A DNA stretch of 64,000 bases from Gammaproteobacteria bacterium. Lineage in GTDB: Bacteria > Gemmatimonadota > Gemmatimonadetes > Longimicrobiales > Gaopeijiaceae. Both the position numbers and the translations under genes were made by a program. Of the stretch, positions 50,287 through 61,200 are shown piece by piece. The notes under the pieces are model-generated. The model saw nothing but the letters and a program-made list of their open reading frames with translations, was not told where the DNA came from and ran no database searches. The stretch is from the NCBI GenBank assembly GCA_028819075.1, contig JAPPMM010000043.1, forward strand, positions 267,994-331,993. The letters are read 5' to 3'. Positions within the stretch are counted from its first letter, which is position 1, and every line of letters starts with the position of its first letter.

Positions 50287-53259
50287 TCAGCGGAGGCCGC
50301 CTGCGTCCTCCAGCTCCTCGCGGGCGCTTGCGAGGAGGGCCTCGACGCGCTCCTTCTGCTCGCGGTGGGTCGCCGTGGGCGGATAGAGCGAACCTTGGCG
50401 GACGCCCCCGCCGTTCATCGACTGGTAGATGCCGGCCAGCGCCGCCCCGCCCTGGTTGAGGGCCTCGATCCGGTCGCCTCCGGCGCCGCCCCCGCCCCTG
50501 CCGCTCAGCTCGTCCCGCACCCGCTCCACCTCCTGCCTCAGCGCCAGCACCTCCGACAGGAACTGCTCGCGCTCCCGGTACTGGGCCAGGGTGACCGGCA
50601 ACTCCGGATCACCCGTGACCACCAGGCTTTGTTCCGAGGTCGCGCCGCGAGCCTCGAGCATCACCCGGAAGGTGCCGGGGGACACGAAATGGCCGCGGTC
50701 CTCGATGGTGCGCGCCAGTCCCTCCACATTGTGGGCCCGCCACTGCGTCGAGCTGCCGGGAAGCGGATGCCGGAGATCCCAGTTGATCCTGTGCACACCC
50801 GAAGAACCGGGTACCGAGAGCTCGCGCACGAAGTTCCCGCGCTCGTCCTCGATGACGATGCGCGCCGGGCCGCTTCCCTCGCCGAGGCTGTAGGTGATGA
50901 TGGCCCCGTCCACGGGATTCTCACCCGCATAGGGCTCCTGGGCCCGGTACGAAGTGTCCTTCCAGTACTGGAAGATGGCCGCTGACCGGATCGGGAAGAG
51001 GTGCGCGGCAGCCGAGGCCACCCGGTCGTTCCACGCGGCGAGCGCCCCGAGGTCGTCCAGAATCAGGATGCCCCGCCCGTGGGTACCCATCACCAGGTCC
51101 CTGTCGCGCGGATGGATGACGAGGTCGTCGTAGGCGGTGGTGGGCGCGGGCATCCTCGCCCAGGTGGCGCCCGCGTCGGTGGAGGCGAACAGCCCGTGCT
51201 CGCTGCCCGCGAAGACCAGCTCGGGGTTGTCGGGATGCTCGGCGAGCGAATTGACCGAACCGCCCGCCTCGAGCCCGACGCTCAGGTCGAGCCAGGTGGC
51301 CCCCGCATCCTCGGTGCGGAACACGTAGGGGGCGAAATCGCCGCTGCGGTGGGCGTCGAAGGCGACGTAGGCGACATCCTCTCCCCGCACCGAGGGAAGG
51401 ATGCGGCTCACGTAGGTGCCGTCCGCCACCCCGTCGATGTTTCCGGAAAGCTCGGTCCAGGTGGACCCCCCGTCGCGCGACAGCTGCACGTTGCCGTCGT
51501 CCGTGCCCACCCAGAGGACGTCGCCGTCCAGGGGCGACTCCGTGATGATGGTGATCTCGCTGAAGCCGCTCGTGCCGTCGTTGCGCGACAGGCCGATGTC
51601 GGTGCCGCGCACGCCCATGATCTCCAGGGCGTCCCGGTCGATCTGGCGGGTCAGGTCCTCGGTGCGCGTCCAGCTGTTGCCGTGGTCGCGGCTGATGAAG
51701 AGCCGGTTGCCGGCCGTGTAGACCAGGCCCTCGGTGTGCCGGGACACGAGCGAGGGCGACACCCAGTCGAAGCGATAGCGGTCCTCTCCCTCGGGAGGCT
51801 GGGGACGGATGTCGAGCTGGTCTCCGGTCTCGGTGTCCACGCGCACGTAGCCGCCGCCGTTGGAGTTCACGTAGACGTAGCGGGGATCGCGCGGATCCGC
51901 CTGCTGGTACATGCCGTCGCCGAAGCCGGTCTGGCGCCAGTCGTCGTTGAGGATGCCGGCCCAGCGCCGGGTGCGCGACGGCCCCGCGAAGGAGTGGTTG
52001 TCCTGGAGCCCCCCGTGCACCCAGTACGGATCGCGCATGTCCACCCCGATGGCGTAGAACTGCGCGATGGGGATGTTGTTGATGCGGCGGTAGTTGACGC
52101 CGCCGTCGTAGGTCTCGTGCAGCCCGGCGTCGCCGGCCAGGTAGAAGTGCTCGGGATCGGCCGGGTTGATCCACATGGTGTGCTTGTCGGCGTGTACGCC
52201 CACGTCGTAGGTGGGGCGCGCCGAGATGTCCTCCCAAGTGCGTCCCCCGTCGCGGCTGCGGTAGGAGGACGTCGCCAGGGTGTACACCACGTTTTCGTCG
52301 TTGGGGTCGATGTAGATGTGGGAGTAGTACATCGGGCGGCCGTTCAGGTCGCTCATCTTCTCCCAGGTGTCGCCGCCGTCCGTCGAGCGGTACGTCCCGG
52401 TGTCTTCGGTGTGCTCGATCAGCGCGTTGAGCACCATGGGATTGGAACGGGAGATGGCCAGGCCGATGCGCCCCTTGTCTCCCGCGGGAACGCCTTCGGT
52501 CAGCTCCTCCCAGGTGTCGCCACCGTCCGTCGAACGGTAGATGCCGCTGCCGGGACCGCCCCCGTTGAAGCCCCAGGCGGTGCGGCGCCGCTGGTACATC
52601 GCCGCGTAGACGACGTCGGGGTTTTCATGGTTGAGGACGAGGTCGATGGCCCCGGTGTCCTCATCCACGTACAGGACCTTGCGCCAGTTGCGGCCGCCGT
52701 CGAAGCTGCGGAAGACGCCCCGCTCCTCGCTTGCGTTCCAGAGATCTCCGCTGGCCGCCACGTAGACGACGTCGGGGTTGCGCGGATGGACCTGCACCTC
52801 GGCGATGTGCCGGGTGGCCTCCAGTCCCAGGTGCTCCCAGCTCTCCCCGCCGTCGTCGCTGCGGTAGATGCCGTTGCCCCACGAGGTGCTCTGCCGGTTG
52901 TTCTGCTCCCCTGTGCCCGCGTACACGACCCGTGGATCGGAGGGTGCGAGAGCCACGTCGCCGAAGGTGTTGACCTCCATGTCCTCGAAGACGTTCACCC
53001 AGGTGTGCCCGCGGTTGAGGCTGCGCCAGAGGCCGCCCGAGGCGGTCGCGACCCAGAGCACGGACGGATCGTCCGCGAGCGCCTCCACGTCGTGGACCCG
53101 CCCACCCGTAACTGCGGGGCCTATGGACCGGGGACGGAAGGCCTCCAGCTGGGCTTCGGAGATGGGCGCGGATTGCGCGGCAACCGCAAACGGGAGCGAG
53201 AACGCCAGCAGCAGGCTTCCGAGAGCGCCTGCGCCGACTCTCCGCAAATGGACGAACAT
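50287..53259 (-). CDS. Secreted Asp-box propeller protein (VPS10/BNR-like), paralogue 1
   Basis: A 990-residue exported protein (AGGAGA before ATG 53259; signal peptide ending at AVAAQ). It carries about nine Asp-box motifs (S-x-D-x-G-x-x-W: RSDDGGESWE, RSFDGGRNWR, RSTDGGDTWE, ISRDHGNSWT, STDAGATWA and others), giving two beta-propellers of the VPS10/sortilin or BNR kind. The C-terminal 200 residues (about 740-990) include a FlgD-like strand region (VRELSVPGSSGVHRINWDLRHP) and a coiled segment ending NGGGVRQGSLYPPTATHRE. Related proteins are annotated as glycosyl hydrolases, without proof. No catalytic residue can be named. It is last in the minus run that begins with paralogue 2. Confidence 0.85.
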   Translation of the reverse strand: MFVHLRRVGAGALGSLLLAFSLPFAVAAQSAPISEAQLEAFRPRSIGPAVTGGRVHDVEALADDPSVLWVATASGGLWRSLNRGHTWVNVFEDMEVNTFGDVALAPSDPRVVYAGTGEQNNRQSTSWGNGIYRSDDGGESWEHLGLEATRHIAEVQVHPRNPDVVYVAASGDLWNASEERGVFRSFDGGRNWRKVLYVDEDTGAIDLVLNHENPDVVYAAMYQRRRTAWGFNGGGPGSGIYRSTDGGDTWEELTEGVPAGDKGRIGLAISRSNPMVLNALIEHTEDTGTYRSTDGGDTWEKMSDLNGRPMYYSHIYIDPNDENVVYTLATSSYRSRDGGRTWEDISARPTYDVGVHADKHTMWINPADPEHFYLAGDAGLHETYDGGVNYRRINNIPIAQFYAIGVDMRDPYWVHGGLQDNHSFAGPSRTRRWAGILNDDWRQTGFGDGMYQQADPRDPRYVYVNSNGGGYVRVDTETGDQLDIRPQPPEGEDRYRFDWVSPSLVSRHTEGLVYTAGNRLFISRDHGNSWTRTEDLTRQIDRDALEIMGVRGTDIGLSRNDGTSGFSEITIITESPLDGDVLWVGTDDGNVQLSRDGGSTWTELSGNIDGVADGTYVSRILPSVRGEDVAYVAFDAHRSGDFAPYVFRTEDAGATWLDLSVGLEAGGSVNSLAEHPDNPELVFAGSEHGLFASTDAGATWARMPAPTTAYDDLVIHPRDRDLVMGTHGRGILILDDLGALAAWNDRVASAAAHLFPIRSAAIFQYWKDTSYRAQEPYAGENPVDGAIITYSLGEGSGPARIVIEDERGNFVRELSVPGSSGVHRINWDLRHPLPGSSTQWRAHNVEGLARTIEDRGHFVSPGTFRVMLEARGATSEQSLVVTGDPELPVTLAQYREREQFLSEVLALRQEVERVRDELSGRGGGGAGGDRIEALNQGGAALAGIYQSMNGGGVRQGSLYPPTATHREQKERVEALLASAREELEDAGGLR

Positions 53260-53387
53260 GCTGATTCTCCTGACACGAAGAGACCCGGCCGGACGGCGAG
53301 GGATGAGACGGGAGACGCCTTTTCCGGCACTGATTACGGCCCGAAAAAGAATCGTATCCGCGCCGGTTCGGTGCAAGCCGACGACCG

Positions 53388-54221
53388 TCAGAATCCCCAC
53401 TCGGGAGGTTCCGCGCCGCCCCCGGACGGTGCACGCCCGCTGAAGCGCTCGAGGGCCTGGCTCACCGCTTCGAGCACGTCGTCCGGCATGTCGCTGGCCG
53501 TCAGCATCCAGTCCAGGTAGTCGGGCGCGTTCGCCGCCACTTCCGAGAGGCGCGTCCCCCGATGCTTGCCGCGGGCGAAGACGTAGCTCTCGAGGTCGCC
53601 GCCCGAGAACCACTTCTGAAACTCCGTCAGAAAAGGCCTGAACTCGTCGCAGTAGGCATGGAGCCCGTCGATGTCGTCGGGAAGATTCGGGTAGCGGGCG
53701 AGCTGCGCGGCGAGGACGCGGGCGGTCATGAGGACATCGCCCCGGGCCGTGTGCGCATCCTCACCGTGATCCTCCTCGAGGTAGAAGCGGGCGGCGGCGG
53801 CCAGGTCGCGCGGTTCCTCCCGGTGAAAGATCAGTTGGGCGTCGATGAGCCGGCGGCCCTTCACGTCGAAGGGAATGTCCGCGCGCCGGAACTCCTCGAG
53901 CAGGATGTGCAGGTCGAAGCCGCGGATGTTGAACCCGGCCAGGTCGCACTCCTCGAGCAGGCCGGCCAGGCTGCGCGCCCGGCGGTGGAAGGGCTCTTCA
54001 CCGGCAACGTCGGCGTCGCTGATGCCGTGGACCGCGGAGGCTTCGGCGGGGATGGGGATTTCCGGGTTGAAGCGGCGAACCCTGTCCACGACCCGGCCAT
54101 CCGGATACAGGATGAGCAGCGCCAGCTCGACGATGCGGTCTTCGCTGCGGTTCAGACCGGTGGTTTCGAGGTCGAGGAAGGCGACGGGACGGGCCAGGCT
54201 GATGGGGAGCGCAGGATCCAT
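53388..54221 (-). CDS. DnaQ-like 3'-5' exonuclease with C-terminal DUF3820-like domain
   Basis: A 277-residue DEDDh exonuclease. Motif ExoI is AFLDLETTGLN, ExoII is CDLAGFNIRGFDLHILLEEF, and ExoIII has HTARGDVLMTARVLA (H and D of DEDDh). The last 90 residues (YVFARGKHRGTRLSEVAANAPDYLDWML) form the exonuclease-linked domain found in many such proteins. The start is ATG 54221; upstream sequence does not look coding. It may proofread or trim nucleic acids; no polymerase subunit is nearby. The gaps on either side (53260-53387 and 54222-54381) show no clear feature. Confidence 0.88.
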   Translation of the reverse strand: MDPALPISLARPVAFLDLETTGLNRSEDRIVELALLILYPDGRVVDRVRRFNPEIPIPAEASAVHGISDADVAGEEPFHRRARSLAGLLEECDLAGFNIRGFDLHILLEEFRRADIPFDVKGRRLIDAQLIFHREEPRDLAAAARFYLEEDHGEDAHTARGDVLMTARVLAAQLARYPNLPDDIDGLHAYCDEFRPFLTEFQKWFSGGDLESYVFARGKHRGTRLSEVAANAPDYLDWMLTASDMPDDVLEAVSQALERFSGRAPSGGGAEPPEWGF

Positions 54222-54381
54222 GGGCGATGGGTCAAGGGGGCTTCGGCGGCGCGGGCGCGCACATCCGGCGGCCGCCCCGCCCGGGTGCGATTCCGGGAGC
54301 GTTGAGTCTGGCAGCGGCAAAGCCGCAATGCCAGATTGGCGGCGGATCGGCTCGTCCGGAAGATTGTCGGCTGATCCCGAT

Positions 54382-54882
54382 TCACGGCACCGGGCGGGGC
54401 ACGAACGCATCTCCGGGGGGCGCTACGGTACGCGTGGGAGTCGACCCGCCCGCGACTCTGAAGCGCCAGACGACGATGGCGCCTATCGCGATTCCTCCAG
54501 CCGCTGCGAGGACCGCGGTCATGCGCGAATTCAGCTCCTTCTGCTGCAGTTCGGCGATGTGGCCCAACGGGATGCCCACCGTGTCGATACCCGTTCCGAA
54601 GGCCTGGCCCGCGCGGGCCAGCACCGCGGAACCCACCACCACGTACAGGCTGTCGGAGTCCGACCCCACGACCTCACCTTCGGGGTTCGGACTCTGCCGG
54701 CCCGTCCGCATCTCGAAGCTCTCCTGACCCGAGCGGGTGAGCAGGGCCCGCGCCCGGGATCCGGGAGCAATGCCCTGTACTCCCTCCACGGCGCGATACG
54801 AGTAACAGCCCGCCATCGCCCAGGCGATGCAGCCGGCCAGCAGGAAAACCGCCGTCCTTCCTGCGGTCATCAGTGCCCTCAT
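54382..54882 (-). CDS. Hypothetical small lipoprotein
   Basis: A 166-residue envelope lipoprotein of unknown function. The signal peptide ends in lipobox MAGC (Cys26). Residues about 27-100 form a compact domain (GSRARALLTRSGQESFEM, GEVVGSDSDSLYVVVGSAVL), and near the C-terminus a hydrophobic helix (MTAVLAAAGGIAIGAIVVWRF, about 120-140) could span a membrane, which is odd for a lipoprotein. It starts 27 bases after paralogue 2 of the Asp-box proteins and is probably cotranscribed with it. Confidence 0.65.
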   Translation of the reverse strand: MRALMTAGRTAVFLLAGCIAWAMAGCYSYRAVEGVQGIAPGSRARALLTRSGQESFEMRTGRQSPNPEGEVVGSDSDSLYVVVGSAVLARAGQAFGTGIDTVGIPLGHIAELQQKELNSRMTAVLAAAGGIAIGAIVVWRFRVAGGSTPTRTVAPPGDAFVPRPVP

Positions 54883-54909
54883 CAGGTCCTTCCTCGAGAT
54901 GCTCTTCGG

Positions 54910-57879
54910 CTACTGACCCGGCGGCAGGATCTCGTCGAGCCGTCCCTCGAGCCGCCGTTTCAGGGCCCGGTGTCCCTCGGTGGGCGGATAGAGGGAGCCG
55001 GGTCGAACGGCCTCCCCGTTCAGCGCGACGTAGAGGCTCTGCGCCTGCTGCTGAAGACCGGCCAGTTCCTGGTTCGCTTGGCCCGAAGCCCCCTCCCGAG
55101 CCTGCTCGATGCGGTTTAGGGTCGAGAGCAGGCCCAACAGGAAGGTCTCCCGACCCCGCTGCTGGGTCGGGGTGATCAGGTCGGCCATCATCGGATCCAG
55201 CTCGACGCTGACTTCACGGGTCCGCTCCTCGCCCCCGGCCGCGATGGTGACCGCGTAGGTGCCCGCGGAGACGAACGGCCCTCGCCGCTCGATGGTCCGC
55301 GGAAGCTCGGGGGAGCCCTGGCGTTCCCAAGTCTCCATCGGGTCGGACGGCACGCCGTGGCGAAGATCCCAGTTTACCCTGTGTACGCCCGCTTCTCCGG
55401 GGACCCGCATCTCCCGGACCACTCCGCCACCGGGGCCCCTGACGGTCAGTGTGGCGTCTCCGCCGCTACCGGATCCGATCCGGTAGGTGACGGCAACCCC
55501 GTCGTCAGGGTTCCTCCCGTGGAACTCCGCGTTGCCCCTGTACGAGGTATCCTTCCGGTAGCTGAAAACGGTCCCGTCCCGGATGGAGAAGAGGTGGAGC
55601 GGTGCGGAGACTATGTCCGCGGTCCATTCCGCCAGGTATCGCGTGTCGTCCAGGATCAGGACGCTCAGTCCGTGGGTCCCGAGCACCAGGTCCTTCTCCC
55701 GGGGGTGGATCAGCAGGTCGTCGTAGAGGGTCGTCGGGAGATTGGGCACCTTCGCCCAGTTGGCGCCCGCGTCGGCGCTGGCGAAAACGGCGTGCTCGGT
55801 GCCGACGAAAAGCACATCCGGGTTGTCGGAGTGCTCCGCCAATACGTTCACGGAGCCCGACGGCAGACCGGCGGCCAGCGACTGCCAGGTGCGGCCGAAG
55901 TCCGTGGTCCGGGCCACGTAGGCCTCGAAGTCCCCGTCTCGGTGCGCGTCGAAGGTGGCGTAGGCTGTGCCGGGCGCGGCGGCCGAACCCACCACCCGGC
56001 TCACATAGGTGCCGTCCGGGACGCCCTCAACGTTGCGGCCCACCTCCGTCCAGGTATCGCCGCCGTCGCGGGAGACCTGGACGTTGCCGTCGTCGGTGCC
56101 CACCCAGAGGATGTCGGGGTCCAGGGGGGACTCGGCGATGGTGACGATCGAACCGTAGTTCGACACCCCATCGTTCCTCGAAATCCCTATGTCCGTCCCG
56201 CGCACGCCCATGAGTTCCAGGGCGTCAGGGTCGATGGCTCGGGTCAGGTCCTCGGTCCGCTGCCAGCTCTCGCCCCGGTTCGGGGAGATGAAGAGGCGGT
56301 TCCCGGCTACGTACACGCGCTGCGGATCGTGCTGCGACACCAGGCTCGGCGAGACCCAATCGAAGCGGTATTGCTCACCCTCGGGCGGGCGGGGACGAAT
56401 GTCGAGGATGTCGCCGGTTTCGGTATCGACCCGGGTATAGGCGCCGTTCTGGGAGTTGCCATAGGCGTAACGGGGGCTGGTGGGATCCGGCTGCCAGTAC
56501 ATCCCGTCGCTGAAGCCGATCTGTCTCCAGTCGTCGTCGATGATCCCGATCCAGTGACGGGTGCGGGAAGGACCCATCCACGAGTGGTTGTCCTGCGATC
56601 CCCCGTAGACCTGGTAGGGATCCTGCATGTCCACGCCGATGTCGTAGAACTGGGCGATCGGCAGGTTGTAGGATGCCCGAAAAGTCTGCCCGCGATCGTA
56701 GGTCTCGTAGAAGCCGCCGTCCCCCGCCAGGTACAGGTGATCCGGGTCGCTCGGATCGATCCAGAGCGCGTGGTGGTCCCCGTGGACGCCCACGTCGTAG
56801 GTGAACGTCTCCGCGATCAGCTCGAAGCTCCGGCCGGCGTCCTCGCTCTTGAAGGCACTGCCGCCCAGGATGTAGACCCGGTCCGCTTCGTTGGGGTCGA
56901 TAAAGATCTTCGAGTAGTACATGGGCCGGGGATTCAGGTCGTTCACCTTGCTCCAGCTGTCCCCGCCGTCCTCCGAGCGGTACGTCCCGGTCCCTTCGTC
57001 CGTACCGTGCTGGATGGTTGCCATCACCACTGATGGATCGCTCGCGGTTACCGCCAGGCCGATCCGCCCCTTGTCGCCCGCCGGGATCCCTTCGGTGATC
57101 TCGGTCCAGCTCTCGCCTCCGTCGGAGCTCCTGAAGATCCCGCTTCCGGGCCCTCCGCCGTTGAAGCCCCAGGCCCGGCGCAGGCGCTGGTACATGGCGG
57201 CGTAGACGACGTCGGCGTTCGACGGGTCGAGAGCCAGGTCCGTCGCGCCCGTCCACTGGTTCGCTCCGGCGAGCACCTTGCGCCAGCTGTTGCCGCCGTC
57301 GGTTGTCTTGTAGACACCGCGCTCGTCGGACCCGCTCCAGAGGTTGCCCTGCGCGGCCACCCAGGCGACGTCCGGGTCATCGGGGTGCACCGTGACCCGT
57401 CCGATGTGGCGGGTTTCCTCCAGTCCCAGGTGCCGCCAGCTGTCGCCCCCGTCGTCGGAGCGGTAGACCCCGTTGCCCCAGGACGTGCTCTGCCGGTTGT
57501 TCTGCTCTCCCGTTCCGGCGTACACGATCCGGGGATCCGACGGAGCAATGGCCACGTCGCCGAAGGTGCTCACGGGCATGGCCTCGAAGACGTTCGTCCA
57601 GGTGTGGCCGCGGTTCGTGGTCTTCCAGAGACCACCCGACGCCGTGGCCGCGAAGATCGTGGATGGATTGTCCGGCAGGGCCTGCACCACGTGTATGCGG
57701 CCGCCCGCGGCCGTGGGCCCGATGGCACGGGGCTGGAAGGCCTGCAGGTCCGCCGTGCTGACGGGGGCCGGAGACTGGCCGAGAAGGGGCCGCGCCAAGA
57801 CCGATGGCGCAAGGGCCAGCAGCACGAAACCGAGAAAGGAAACTGCGTACCAGGAAGGGGAGATTCGGCAGGTCGACAT
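54910..57879 (-). CDS. Secreted Asp-box propeller protein (VPS10/BNR-like), paralogue 2
   Basis: A 989-residue exported protein (GGAGTG before ATG 57879; hydrophobic signal region ending near LLGQ). Like paralogue 1 it begins mature sequence with the LQAFQPRAIGPTAAGGRIH block, then GTGEQNNRQSTSWGNGVYRSDDGGDSW, several further Asp boxes, GGSQDNHSWMGPSRTRHW and a C-terminal LYPPTEGHRALKRRLEGRL. It is close to paralogue 1 in length and layout. Two tandem-type copies separated by an exonuclease and a lipoprotein, plus a divergent third copy, indicate local expansion. Ligand and activity are unknown. Confidence 0.85.
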   Translation of the reverse strand: MSTCRISPSWYAVSFLGFVLLALAPSVLARPLLGQSPAPVSTADLQAFQPRAIGPTAAGGRIHVVQALPDNPSTIFAATASGGLWKTTNRGHTWTNVFEAMPVSTFGDVAIAPSDPRIVYAGTGEQNNRQSTSWGNGVYRSDDGGDSWRHLGLEETRHIGRVTVHPDDPDVAWVAAQGNLWSGSDERGVYKTTDGGNSWRKVLAGANQWTGATDLALDPSNADVVYAAMYQRLRRAWGFNGGGPGSGIFRSSDGGESWTEITEGIPAGDKGRIGLAVTASDPSVVMATIQHGTDEGTGTYRSEDGGDSWSKVNDLNPRPMYYSKIFIDPNEADRVYILGGSAFKSEDAGRSFELIAETFTYDVGVHGDHHALWIDPSDPDHLYLAGDGGFYETYDRGQTFRASYNLPIAQFYDIGVDMQDPYQVYGGSQDNHSWMGPSRTRHWIGIIDDDWRQIGFSDGMYWQPDPTSPRYAYGNSQNGAYTRVDTETGDILDIRPRPPEGEQYRFDWVSPSLVSQHDPQRVYVAGNRLFISPNRGESWQRTEDLTRAIDPDALELMGVRGTDIGISRNDGVSNYGSIVTIAESPLDPDILWVGTDDGNVQVSRDGGDTWTEVGRNVEGVPDGTYVSRVVGSAAAPGTAYATFDAHRDGDFEAYVARTTDFGRTWQSLAAGLPSGSVNVLAEHSDNPDVLFVGTEHAVFASADAGANWAKVPNLPTTLYDDLLIHPREKDLVLGTHGLSVLILDDTRYLAEWTADIVSAPLHLFSIRDGTVFSYRKDTSYRGNAEFHGRNPDDGVAVTYRIGSGSGGDATLTVRGPGGGVVREMRVPGEAGVHRVNWDLRHGVPSDPMETWERQGSPELPRTIERRGPFVSAGTYAVTIAAGGEERTREVSVELDPMMADLITPTQQRGRETFLLGLLSTLNRIEQAREGASGQANQELAGLQQQAQSLYVALNGEAVRPGSLYPPTEGHRALKRRLEGRLDEILPPGQ

Positions 57880-58267
57880 CGGGGCACTCCTTGTCCAGCG
57901 GGAGGGGGAGGGCAGGACCGCCCGGCTGATCTTCACAACGGCGGAAGCTCCCCCACATCCAAGATTCCCACGGATGCTCCGGAGGCGCAAGGAAGGAGGC
58001 CGGCGCCGCCGACACAGGTCGTGGATTCGCGCCGTCGAGGTTCGACACCTAGCTTGAATATTGGTCGTCTCGATGCAGGAACGGATGGAAGGGGAGATGC
58101 CAACCCGGGTGTCGGAAGGCGGGCGACACCCCGGCTTGGTCTTCATCTCCCTCGCTGTAGTGCCCTGTTGGACATCCCCTCCCCGCCCTCCCTGGTAGCC
58201 CGGCTGCCGGGATCGACCGCGTGTCCCGGTATCCGCTTTGCGGTGCATCGCAGTTTGGAGGTTGAAG
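57880..58267. other. Divergent intergenic region between Asp-box paralogues 2 and 3
   Basis: These 388 bases hold no gene that I can support. They must contain the promoters of both divergent operons. A hairpin GGGTGTCG-GAAGGCGGG-CGACACCC (58107-58131, 8-bp perfect stem) and a T/A-rich patch TTGAATATT near 58053 are visible. No convincing -35/-10 pair was found on either strand. Confidence 0.5.
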
Positions 58268-61200
58268 ATGCGCCTCACCGTGGTCCGTCCCGTAGTCGTA
58301 TCTTCGATCATCCTTTTGCTCGCCGGACTGGCCTGCGGGGGAGAGCCTGACGCCGCGGTGCCCGGCACCGTGGCACCCGCCACGCTTACGCCCGAACTCC
58401 TGGAAGGCCTGCGCTTCCGCTCCATCGGCCCTGCCGTCACGGGTGGCCGCATCCACGACATCGAAGGGGTGCCCGGCGATCCCTCGACCCTGTACGTAGC
58501 CAGCGCGTCCGGCGGGCTGTGGAAGACGGTGAACAAGGGGACGACCTGGACCCCGGTCTTCGACGACCAGCCGGTCAGCACGTTCGGCGACGTTGCCATC
58601 GCCCCTTCGAATCCGGACGTCGTCTGGGCGGGGACCGGCGAGCAGAACAACCGCCAGAGTTCCTCGTGGGGGAACGGCGTCTACCGCTCGACCGATGCCG
58701 GGAGCACCTGGTCGCACCTCGGGCTCGAGAACACGCGACATATCGGGGAGATCGAGGTCCACCCGGAGAATCCGGACATCGCCTATGTCGCGGCCCTCGG
58801 CAACCTCTGGGCGGCGAGTGCCGAGCGCGGTGTCTTCAAGACCACGGATGGCGGGCGGACGTGGGAGCAGGTGTTGTTCATCGATACGGTGACCGGTGTC
58901 GTGGACCTCGTCATGGATCCTGCGAACCCGAACACGCTGTTCGCCGCCGCCTACCAACGGCAACGCCGCGTCTGGGGCTTCAACGGCGGCGGACCGGGGA
59001 GCGAAATCCACAAGACCACCGACGGCGGCCGCACCTGGCGCCTGCTCACCAACGGTCTGCCTGCAGGCGACAAAGGGCGCATCGGCCTGGCCATCTCCCG
59101 CTCCAACCCCCGGGTCCTGAACGCCATTATCCAGGCGGACAGCGCCGGCCAGGGCGTCTATCGCAGCGAGGACGGCGGCGAGACCTGGACGCGGGTGCAC
59201 AGCCGCAACGAGCGGCCCATGTACTACAGCAAGATCTTCATCGACCCCGAAAACGACCAGCGCGTCTATACCCTGGCCAGGTACTCGTGGCGGAGCGAGG
59301 ACGGCGGCCATACCTGGACCCAGATCGGGAGGCCGCCCACCTACGACGTGGGCGTCAAGCCTGATCAGCACGCGCTGTGGATCGATCCCACCGATACCCG
59401 ACACCTGTACGTGGGCACCGACGGCGGCCTCTTCGAGAGCTGGGACCGAGGCGAACTGTACATGAAGATCGACAACCTGCCGATCGCCCAGTACTACGCC
59501 GTCGGCGTCGACATGCGCGACCCGTATTACATCTACGGAGGCCTCCAGGACAACCACTCCTGGATGGTCCCCAGCGCCACGCGCCACTGGTCCGGGATCC
59601 TGCGTGACGACTGGGCGCAGATCGAGTTCGGAGACGGGATGTACCACCAGCCCGATCCCACGAACCACCGCTTCATCTACTCCAACGCGAACGGCGGCAG
59701 GCTCACCCGCGTGGATGCCGAGACGGGCGACATCCTGGCCCTCAAGCCGCACCCACCCGCGGGCGAGGAGGAGTATCGGTTCGACTGGGTGACGCCGACC
59801 CTGCTCTCCCGGCACGACCCCGATGTCATCTACCTCGGAGGCAACCGCCTCTTCGTCTCCCGGGACAGGGGCATTTCCTGGGAACGCACGGAGGATCTCA
59901 GCCGGCAGGTCGACCGTGATACGTTGCGCATCATGGATGTCCGCGGGGAGGACATCACGCTCGCGAGGAACGACGGCACCGGTTCGTTCGGGGAGATCGT
60001 CGCGATCGCCGAGTCTCCGCTCGACCGGGACGTGCTCTGGGCCGGTACCGACGACGGCAACCTTCAGGTCTCGCGGGACGGTGGCGCGACGTGGACCGAG
60101 GTGGGGCGGAACGTGGAAGGCGTCCCGGACGGAACCTACGTCAGCCGGGTCGTCGCATCGGTCACGGGGGCCGGCGTCGCCTATGCCACGTTCGACGCGC
60201 ACCGCGAAGGCGATTTCGCTCCCTACGTCTTCCGCACCGGGGATTTCGGCGGGACCTGGGAGCCCCTCATGGAAGGGCTGCCCTCGGGGTCGGTCAACGT
60301 CATCCGCGAGCATCCGGGCAACCCGAATCTGCTGTTCCTGGGCACGGAGCATGCCCTGTTCGCCTCCGGCGATGCGGGCGCGAACTGGGTGAGTTTCGGC
60401 TCGAATCTTCCCACCACGCTCTACGACGACCTGGTAATCCACCCCCGGGACGACGACCTGGTCGTGGCCACCCACGGGCGCGGCATCTGGATTCTGGACG
60501 ACCTGACCCCGCTCGTGCAGTGGTCGGCCGCCGTCGCGGACGCCGACGCACACCTCTTCACCATCCAGCCAGCGACGATATTCCAGTTCCGCAAGGACGA
60601 CATGTACCGCGGCAACCACGAGTTCGTGGGCGAAAACCCGCCCTTCGGCGCGGTCATCAGCTACTACCTGGGCGACACCGCGCCTGCCGTGCGCGTCACG
60701 GTCGCGAACGGCCAGGGTGAGACGGTGCGCACGCTGGAGGGGCCCGCATCCCCCGGCATTCACCGGGTCGTCTGGGATCTGCGTCACGAACCGCCGCCGT
60801 ACGATGCCGCTCTCGGGCTGGTCGAAGTGGGAGATCCGCCGCTGCCCGGACCGCCGGGCGTGCTTCCCCACCCGGTGACCCCGAGGGGACCCTTCGTCGC
60901 ACCCGGCACCTACCGCGTGACGCTCGAGGCCGGAGACGCCCCGATTACCGGCGATGTCGTCGTGAGACCCGATCCGCTCATGCCCATGATCGCGCAAGGA
61001 GATCATGAGGAACGGGAGCGCTTCCTCGTGGAGCTCCTGGCGCTGCAGGGGCGCGCCTTCGACGCGCTCGGACGCGCCGAAGCGCTCGACGAGCTGGCCG
61101 ACGGAAGCGGGCGCGACCGTCTCGAGACGCTGCTCCGCGACATCTACGGGCTCGCGGCTGAATTCAATGGAAACGGCGTGAGGCCGGGAAGCCTCTACCC